From positions 1 through 26,756 of the forward strand of contig UQDR01000026.1 of NCBI GenBank assembly GCA_900539835.1: a stretch of DNA of 26,756 nucleotides. Direction: 5' to 3'. The translations under genes were made by a program, and so were the position numbers. Each line of letters begins with the position of its first letter. Positions within the stretch are counted from its first letter, which is position 1. The notes under the pieces are model-generated. The model did not search any database. It saw nothing but the letters and a program-made list of their open reading frames with translations, and had not been told where the DNA came from. This stretch comes from an uncultured Ruminococcus sp. (GTDB lineage: Bacteria > Bacillota > Clostridia > Oscillospirales > Ruminococcaceae). Shown in pieces: positions 17,048 through 21,874 of this stretch.

Positions 17048-17410
17048 TCCATTGATGTTTCCCCGCAGGCTCTCTCTGTTCCCGACATTGACAGCTACAT
17101 CGGGCTTATGCACACCTTATTTACCCTTGAAGATATTTACGGTCTGACTGTCAGCGAAACAGACGGAGGGGTCTGCTTAAAGGTCAGCAAGGACAAAGGC
17201 AAGGACTCCGCCGAGTTGCTGAAAATGCTCTGTGCTTGGAAAGAACAGGCGGACAAGCTATCTTCCGAGGAAATCAGCAGGGAAGAATATGATCGTTGGC
17301 GTTATTACTATCCGCAGTTCGATACCACACATACTTGGGCAAAAGTTCAGTCAAAGGACTTCAGTGATAATATGGCAGAGCGTTTCAAGGACAAACTCAA
17401 AAATATGTAA
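17048..17410 (+). pseudogene. C-terminal fragment of an unrecognised protein, probably mobile-element cargo
   Basis: An open frame after an in-frame TAG at 17045-17047 reads SIDVSPQALSVPDIDSYIGL, then HTLFTLEDIYGLTVSE, WKEQADKLSSEEISREEYDR and a lysine-rich end at 17408-17410. There is no ribosome site at the internal ATG at 17108, so I read it as the rear of a longer gene cut at 17036/17037. It is visibly more GC-rich than its neighbours, suggesting a different donor. Conjugative-element proteins of Firmicutes have tails of this style, but I cannot name the family. Confidence 0.5.
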
Positions 17411-17423
17411 ATAGGCAAAACAA

Positions 17424-17459
17424 AAAGAGCTAACAGACACAGAAATCTATTAGCTCTTT
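17424..17459 (+). terminator. Hairpin terminator after the GC-richer fragment
   Basis: AAAGAGCTAA (17424-17433) pairs with TTAGCTCTTT (17450-17459), with a further AGA/TCT inside. It lies 14 bases after the stop of the fragment, so probably its native terminator. Confidence 0.65.
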
Positions 17460-17669
17460 ATTTATGAATAATTTTCAGATGTTGTCAAAATGTTGTCACG
17501 AGGACATTTCGCCTTTCAAAAACCTAGTATCTATGCGGGTTTGCGGCGTTTTGACTACTATTCGAACTCGACAAATACTAATTAATTTTGTTTAGGCATT
17601 GTTATTTGTCGTGTATGTAGTTCTTTTGATTGTTTGATATATCCATATTATCCTGCTTATACAGGCTAA

Positions 17670-17700
17670 TGTTATCAATTTGTTATCGACATTGATAACA
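17670..17700. repeat. Inverted repeat TGTTATCAAT with an extra half site
   Basis: TGTTATCAAT at 17670-17679 and its exact complement ATTGATAACA at 17691-17700, with a third related word TGTTATCGA at 17681-17689 between them. Possible regulator or recombinase binding site, 47 bases past the stop of the 253-aa gene. Confidence 0.45.
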
Positions 17701-17746
17701 GCAGCCGTTCAACTGTGGATAATAACAGCACGGTTCTTTGAAATTC

Positions 17747-18508
17747 TTATCCTTGGAGCATTTTCAGTGCTGCCGCCCCTATTAACCCTACTACCTCTCC
17801 ATAAAACCATCCGTGCTTTTCAAGATGATTTGATAACTTCTCGAAAAGGCTTTTATTTTTAGGAATGTGACGAGATTCTTGCATATTTTCAATGAGTTCC
17901 TTCACTTCATCTAACAATTCCTTTAAACTTTCAGAATCTTCGCCACCTTTTTTATCAATTTCACTTTCTATTCGTTGTATAGAATTATCAATCAATAAAA
18001 CCGAATCAACTACATCACCTAATATTAAATTACTTCCTGTCGAAACGATACTTCCGATATTTATTGATGACTTCTGCATTACTTTTTCTTTCTCCTCTGC
18101 TTGAATTTTATCCTCAAAATATGTTAACCCTTTCGGTGCAAGTGTAACTTCCCAAATAGCACTAATATAGACGCAAGCATATGTAAGAACTCCATACATT
18201 TTCAACTTTTCAAATTCAAGAGATAACGAGCTCTGATATGCAACAGGGATAATAGTATCATTTCCTCGTACCTCACGATTCTTATTTCCGTCATATGCAG
18301 ATAAAATACATTTAAGAATTTCCTCCGATGATGTATCCATCATTCTCATTCCACCTATGATTGGCTGTCCATTTACAATTGTACTTGCCACTTGACGATT
18401 GGTTTCTTGCTGTATTTGTTTCCTTTTCTCTCTAAGCTGTTTATCTGCTAACTTCTTAGCTTCTCGCTGTTGTTTTTCAATAGCTTTTTCGAATGCACTC
18501 TTAGCCAA
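17747..18508 (-). CDS. Hypothetical protein, 253 aa, partner of the TIR gene
   Basis: Starts at a TTG (18506-18508), supported by AAGGAG at 18517-18522, 8 bases upstream. Layout: a lysine- and glutamine-rich helical lead (1-40, probable coiled coil); a central part at about 58-132 (SSEEILKCILSAYD, then TLAPKGLTYFEDK) resembling the winged-helix-like domains seen in proteins that end LT..G; a helical acidic stretch (150-220); and a hydrophobic C-terminus (VVGLIGAAALKM) that could insert in or touch the membrane. It begins 65 bases after the repaired end of the TIR gene on the same strand, so the two probably share a transcript. I do not recognise the family. A sensor or regulator for the TIR effector is one reading, unproven. 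Confidence 0.7.
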   Translation of the reverse strand: MAKSAFEKAIEKQQREAKKLADKQLREKRKQIQQETNRQVASTIVNGQPIIGGMRMMDTSSEEILKCILSAYDGNKNREVRGNDTIIPVAYQSSLSLEFEKLKMYGVLTYACVYISAIWEVTLAPKGLTYFEDKIQAEEKEKVMQKSSINIGSIVSTGSNLILGDVVDSVLLIDNSIQRIESEIDKKGGEDSESLKELLDEVKELIENMQESRHIPKNKSLFEKLSNHLEKHGWFYGEVVGLIGAAALKMLQG

Positions 18509-18573
18509 AATTAAAACTCCTTACATAATTATACTTTTAGATTTCTCACACAAGCCTAATATAAATTCCCACA

Positions 18574-19181
18574 TTAGGATAGAATTAACTTCGCAATCTC
18601 TGTAGATATTTCTTCAATGGTATTTATCGCAGTGTTACGAGCCAATTTATCTGCCAACAAAGGACTAAAACTAATTACTTCTTTTTTGTAATATTATGCC
18701 AGATTGGAAGTATAACTTGTTCTCCAGAGATAGCCTTTGTTATAATGCCATCTAACTCGTAATTAGTCCATCCTGTTTTAATAAAATCCTTAGAAATCAC
18801 TAATATTTCAAATCGACTATTTGCAAGGCCCTTATCTATCTTCCTGCGCAAACTATCCCCAATCTTCATTTCAAACTCATCATACCATACCTTCACACCT
18901 TTGTCTCTTAAAGAGTTGGCAAGTGGACGCACCACATCATCCTTATCCTCAGAAGCGTGAGAGATAAAAACATCATACTCTGGGTCAACATCAACATCGA
19001 AATCAATTCCCAAGCCTCGATTATGAATTAAAGATGGAACTGACGATAGAGGTCGTTGATTTATTGTTGGCAATGCAGTGGGCAGTACTCTAACAAAACT
19101 TCTTACATTGCCTCGCAACCTCGTAAATCTATGTGGACTGCAAAGGGTTTTTATGTCATGCTTGGAACGGAGTCGGTACAC
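18574..19181 (-). pseudogene. TIR-domain protein, N-terminus fused to IS3 orfB start, frameshifted near the end
   Basis: The TIR domain is unmistakable from residue 69: EYDVFISHASEDKD, KVWYDEFEMKIGDSLRRKID, ILVISKDFIKTGWTNYELDG. Glu142 in WTNYEL sits where the NADase Glu of TIR enzymes lies. Such domains cleave NAD+ in bacterial immunity. The frame stops after ILPIWHNITKKK. At the A-run there (six T on the plus strand, 18682-18687) one more base restores the family ending TKKEVISFSPLLADKLA and IEEISTEIAKLILS, stopping at 18574-18576. The front is also abnormal: residues 1-14 (YRLRSKHDIKTLC, GTG start, no ribosome site) are the beginning of an IS3 orfB, continuous with LQQRLDAV upstream. The original TIR N-terminus has thus been replaced at about 19140. 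The product could be expressed only through the IS reading frame. Confidence 0.85.
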
Positions 19182-19545
19182 GGCATCTAATCTTTGCTGT
19201 AGTGTGGCGTGAATATGGCAATCGCTTTTTTTAATATCATGTTCTCCTCTTCAAGCCGGACATTGCGCTTCTGTAGCTCCTTTACCTGTTTGGCGGTAAG
19301 AACATCGCCATCCTCCGTTTCCACTGTGGCGTACTGCTTCACCCATTTGCTGAGGGCTGATTTGGAATCCTCCGTATTCTTTGCACAGCGCATTCTGGTT
19401 TTTCCGCCTACATGAAGCTCGACCAGAGTCCTTTTGAATTCTTCTTCATAATGGTTTTGTTTTGTTGACATAAAATTACTCCTTTGTGTCTAATTTTATA
19501 ATACCATGTTCTCTTTATTCTGTCTACTTTTATATAGTAGCACCA
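19140..19545 (-). mobile_element. IS3-family remnant, copy B (left end, orfA, start of orfB)
   Basis: From the left end at 19545 inward: a terminal TG, the 131-base stretch shared with copy A (19415-19545), the whole orfA frame (19471-19187), and the beginning of orfB (LQQRLDAVYRLRSKHDIKTLC) that runs into the TIR gene at about 19140. The rest of orfB and the right end are absent. Copies A and B face each other and enclose about 2.1-2.4 kb with the TIR and 253-aa genes. Confidence 0.85.
19187..19471 (-). CDS. IS3-family OrfA (transposase DNA-binding subunit), 94 aa
   Basis: Begins MSTKQNHYEEEFKRTLVEL with AAGGAG upstream, and has the leucine-zipper region KELQKRNVRLEEENMILKKA and the usual end IFTPHYSKD. 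Length is normal for OrfA. The helix-turn-helix middle is abnormal: GGKTRMRCAKNTEDSKSALSKW replaces the usual form. The other frame reads NALCKEYG there, showing a deleted and then an inserted base that compensate. DNA binding is probably lost. OrfB is missing beyond its first codons, so the element cannot transpose alone. Confidence 0.85.
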   Translation of the reverse strand: MSTKQNHYEEEFKRTLVELHVGGKTRMRCAKNTEDSKSALSKWVKQYATVETEDGDVLTAKQVKELQKRNVRLEEENMILKKAIAIFTPHYSKD

Positions 19546-19581
19546 GTCAGCTCGGCACTCGATTTCAGCAGCAACAAAAAA

Positions 19582-19608
19582 GAGCCGAAAGGTGCTTGAC
19601 CTCGGCTC
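19582..19608 (-). terminator. Intrinsic terminator, minus strand
   Basis: GAGCCGA (19582-19588) pairs with TCGGCTC (19602-19608); on the minus strand it is followed by TTTTTT. It sits between the tRNA terminator and the IS3 end and has no obvious gene of its own. Just before it on the plus strand is a short protein-like tail (SSALDFSSNKKEPKGA then stop), perhaps another remnant. Confidence 0.55.
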
Positions 19609-19676
19609 ATGACCTCCGCATTTTCAAAATAAAGAACTGATAAAGAACAAAGTAGATTTTCACGATAAAAATAAAA

Positions 19677-19708
19677 CTCGGAAACTGCGATATTACACTG
19701 TTTCCGAG
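19677..19708 (-). terminator. Terminator of the tRNA operon
   Basis: CTCGGAAAC (19677-19685) pairs with GTTTCCGAG (19700-19708); on the minus strand a T-rich run follows. It begins 10 bases after the CCA end of tRNA-Glu. Confidence 0.8.
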
Positions 19709-19717
19709 CATATTAAT

Positions 19718-19792
19718 TGGTGACCCGTACGGGAATTGAACCCATGATTCCGCCGTGAAAGGGCGGTGTCTTAACCTCTTGACCAACGGGCC
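19718..19792 (-). tRNA. tRNA-Glu (anticodon TTC)
   Basis: 75 nt including an encoded CCA. Acceptor GGCCCGT pairs with ACGGGTC (one G-U); anticodon stem CCGCC/GGCGG with loop CTTTCAC, anticodon TTC at 19757-19759; T-arm GGGTTCAATTCCC. No intron or mismatch of note. Its 3' end faces the accessory region, a common island insertion point, although no duplicate of the 3' end was found in the window. Confidence 0.97.
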
Positions 19793-19798
19793 TGATTA

Positions 19799-19875
19799 TG
19801 GTAGCGGTAACTGGATTTGAACCAGTGACACCCTGGGTATGAACCAAGTGCTCTAGCCAACTGAGCTATACCGCC
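19799..19875 (-). tRNA. tRNA-Met (anticodon CAT, elongator type)
   Basis: 77 nt including CCA. Acceptor GGCGGTA pairs with TACCGCT (terminal G-U); anticodon stem CTTGG/CCAGG, loop TTCATAC, anticodon CAT at 19839-19841. The standard first acceptor pair rules out initiator tRNA. A CAT anticodon could also be the lysidine-modified Ile tRNA, but the overall sequence fits elongator Met. Six bases separate it from tRNA-Glu. Confidence 0.93.
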
Positions 19876-19912
19876 ACATGTTTTCGTCCGGCACTCGTCC
19901 AGCGACTTAATT

Positions 19913-19941
19913 ATTATACACTAATCTAAATATTTTGTCAA
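19913..19941 (-). promoter_or_regulatory. Promoter of the tRNA-Met/tRNA-Glu operon
   Basis: Minus strand: perfect TTGACA (19936-19941), 17 bases, perfect TATAAT (19913-19918), about 37 bases before tRNA-Met. The remaining 180 bases up to aroE are AT-rich; no clear terminator for aroE is seen there. Confidence 0.85.
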
Positions 19942-20121
19942 TCCATATTTTAATCTTTTTTTGACTTACCGTGATTTTTGTTAATATCAAACTAAATGTT
20001 ACTGTATATTTAGCCGCTATTTATTGATTTTAACTATTTAACTTTAATTATAAAACCAAAAAGACAATTTGTATTTCTACGGATTACCTTATTATAACCT
20101 TAATATTTAAATTGATTCATC

Positions 20122-20964
20122 TTATTTAAAATCTTCTTCAACACGAAGCTCCATTTCGTTGATAATCTGCTGTACTTCTTCATCTGTATAGCCGGCACCA
20201 TCCCAAATCTCGTGTGCCGAAACTGCCTGCCATACCAGCATTGCCATTCCGCCAACAGCAGTTATACCCATGGCTTTTGCCTTTTTTAAAAGCTGAGTCT
20301 CACGAGGATTATATATAGCGTCAAATACAAATTTTGTTCGGCTGATAACTTCATCGCTTACAACGCATGCATCACATTTCGGATACATTCCTACAGGCGT
20401 CGCATTTATCATTACATCATAATCCCCATCAATAGAATCAAGTGTCACAATTCTTACCTTAGCATCCGGACAAATTTTCAGTATGTCCTCTTTTACAATT
20501 TCAGTCTGTGGAATGAAGTCAGGAAGTACAGCCATAGTCAATTCGCCACCTGCACAGCAGGTCTCAATAGCCATCATTCTGCCTACTCCTCCTGCACCTA
20601 AAAGCAATACCTTTCCGTCTAACTTTCCTCCGTTTGCTGAAAGAGAACGCAAAAAACCGTCAACGTCAGTGTTGTAACCTGTTAAAATTCCATTTTTGTT
20701 GTCAACACAGTTGACAGAGTTGTATTTCTTTGCTGTGTCATCCAGCTTGTCAATGTATTCAATTATCCCTATCTTGTGTGGTATCGTTATGTTATATCCG
20801 CTCAGACTGTTCAGGTACTTTGCTTTATCACCAAGTTCTTCAGCCGATACCTCAACAAGCTCATATTCAAAGTCCCTGTTTTTTAATTCAAAAAGTCTTG
20901 AATGAATAGGCGGCGACATTGTGTGTTTAAGCGTCTCTCCTAAAAGTGCATATTTTCTTTTCAT
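20122..20964 (-). CDS. aroE: Shikimate dehydrogenase
   Basis: NADP-dependent reduction of 3-dehydroshikimate to shikimate, step four of the chorismate pathway. 280 aa, normal length. N-terminal substrate domain has TMSPPIHS (15-22), NITIPHK with catalytic Lys64, and NTD with Asp100; the nucleotide-binding domain has GAGGVGR (123-129), INATPVGM and DAIYNPRET; the C-terminus has GGMAMLVWQA. In the usual S-x-S motif the first Ser is replaced (HTMSPP), a conservative change also seen in other shikimate dehydrogenase-like enzymes; quinate or aminoshikimate activity cannot be excluded. It is the second gene after tetR: its ATG is 6 bases past the tetR stop, and its AAGGAA site overlaps the tetR stop region. 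Its expression is therefore tied to the exporter regulator. Other aro genes are not in the window. Confidence 0.93.
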   Translation of the reverse strand: MKRKYALLGETLKHTMSPPIHSRLFELKNRDFEYELVEVSAEELGDKAKYLNSLSGYNITIPHKIGIIEYIDKLDDTAKKYNSVNCVDNKNGILTGYNTDVDGFLRSLSANGGKLDGKVLLLGAGGVGRMMAIETCCAGGELTMAVLPDFIPQTEIVKEDILKICPDAKVRIVTLDSIDGDYDVMINATPVGMYPKCDACVVSDEVISRTKFVFDAIYNPRETQLLKKAKAMGITAVGGMAMLVWQAVSAHEIWDGAGYTDEEVQQIINEMELRVEEDFK

Positions 20965-20970
20965 ATTATA

Positions 20971-21591
20971 TCATTCCTTTGGTTCGTTTTTTATCTTGTT
21001 GGATTCTATTATGTTATAAACCGCATCATATAGATATGGCTTGAATGCTTCTAAATCTGCCGGTTCGTTGTAAAGTATTACAGAATAACAGGTCGAGCTT
21101 ACAAGCTCCACAATCATAAAAAGCATTATTTCAGGATCTTTAAATTTATAATCAGTACTGTCAAGCATTTTTAAATATACTTCTTTGAAATTCAAATCAC
21201 CGCTGGCAGACGGAGAAGTCAATGCATTCTTAAAAATTCCCCAGCTTAAATTCTTGGCAATAAAGGTTAGTAAGGACTTGTTGCTGTTAAGCTGATTAAT
21301 AATGTGATCAATCAAAAATATTATCTGTTCTTCAAAATTCGGCTCACGATCTAATTTCTCTAAATCTTCAGCAGCCTTAAGAAAAATTTCGCTGGACTTG
21401 TGTGAAACAAGCTTGTTTCTGATGTCATACTTGTCCTTAAAGTATAAATAAAATGTTCCCTTAGCAACCCCGGCCTCAGATACAATGTCCGTAATGGAAG
21501 TCTTGCTTAACCCTTTGGTGGTAAAAAGCCTGAAAGCTGTGTTGAAAAGAGACTCTCTTTTTTGTTTTTTCTTTGAGTCAAGCTTCCCCAT
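20971..21591 (-). CDS. TetR/AcrR-family transcriptional regulator
   Basis: 206 aa. N-terminal helix-turn-helix at about 15-62: FRLFTTKGLSKTSITDIVSE, then AGVAKGTFYLYFKDKYDI, the classic TetR signature. The helical remainder (65-200) is the ligand-binding and dimer domain, ligand unknown. A start at 21591 is preceded by GAGAGGTG at a long spacing. A perfect promoter lies upstream, and four copies of a TGAC-N5-GTCA palindrome lie between it and the divergent exporter genes. It probably represses both its own operon (tetR-aroE) and the MMPL/heptad-repeat operon, released by an exported or toxic compound. The regulator role is sound by family; the operator link is inference from position and symmetry. 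Confidence 0.92.
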   Translation of the reverse strand: MGKLDSKKKQKRESLFNTAFRLFTTKGLSKTSITDIVSEAGVAKGTFYLYFKDKYDIRNKLVSHKSSEIFLKAAEDLEKLDREPNFEEQIIFLIDHIINQLNSNKSLLTFIAKNLSWGIFKNALTSPSASGDLNFKEVYLKMLDSTDYKFKDPEIMLFMIVELVSSTCYSVILYNEPADLEAFKPYLYDAVYNIIESNKIKNEPKE

Positions 21592-21669
21592 TTTTACGTT
21601 TCACACCTCTCGTATGTTATATCCGAAGTTAGTCAATATAAACATTAACCGCCTAACTAAGCCATTTTT

Positions 21670-21698
21670 ATTATAATCGTTTTGCGAATTATTGTCAA
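21670..21698 (-). promoter_or_regulatory. Promoter of tetR-aroE
   Basis: Minus strand: TTGACA (21693-21698), 17 bases, TATAAT (21670-21675), both perfect. The nearest operator copy (21710-21722) lies just upstream of the -35 box. Confidence 0.85.
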
Positions 21699-21709
21699 TA
21701 GCATAAAAA

Positions 21710-21852
21710 TGACCAATAGTCAACATTTTCTGATTGATATTTTGTGCAAATCTCTGAAAATATGACTATTGGTCATTTTTTAGCCTCAAATTATTGACTA
21801 TCGGTCATTTTTGTTGTATAATCAGCATAAACTATAAAATGACCATTAGTCA
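21710..21852. promoter_or_regulatory. Four TetR-type operators, TGAC-N5-GTCA
   Basis: TGACCAATAGTCA (21710-21722), TGACTATTGGTCA (21763-21775), TGACTATCGGTCA (21795-21807) and TGACCATTAGTCA (21840-21852). The first two are exact reverse complements of each other. Copy 3 overlaps the -35 box of the exporter promoter and copy 4 lies just after its expected start of transcription, ideal for repression; copy 1 abuts the tetR promoter. Centre distances are 53, 32 and 45 bases. Confidence 0.85.
21794..21822 (+). promoter_or_regulatory. Promoter of the MMPL/heptad-repeat operon
   Basis: TTGACT (21794-21799), 17 bases, TATAAT (21817-21822). The -35 box is inside operator copy 3; operator copy 4 starts 18 bases after the -10 box. 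Confidence 0.88.
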
Positions 21853-21874
21853 CAATAAAGAAAGGTAGATGCAA

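Larger units (their letters stand above)
17411..17746. other. Gene-free spacer with hairpin and repeated motifs
   Basis: No gene seen. It holds a terminator-like hairpin (17424-17459), a direct repeat ATGTTGTCA at 17479-17487 and 17490-17498, a GC-richer stretch around 17535-17575 and the inverted repeat TGTTATCAAT/ATTGATAACA at 17670-17700. Clustered short repeats of this kind can mark a recombinase arm or core site, but no duplicated partner was found in the window. Confidence 0.4.

Noticed and set aside
17535..17575. tRNA fragment, because of a TTCGAACTC word
   Set aside because: No acceptor, D-arm or anticodon arm can be built around it.
19799..19875. Initiator tRNA-fMet
   Set aside because: First acceptor pair is G-U at the end of a GGCGGTA stem, not the unpaired C1 typical of initiator tRNA.
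21869..21874. Upstream ATG as the exporter start
   Set aside because: Only three bases from the AAAGG site; the ATG at 21875 has normal spacing.
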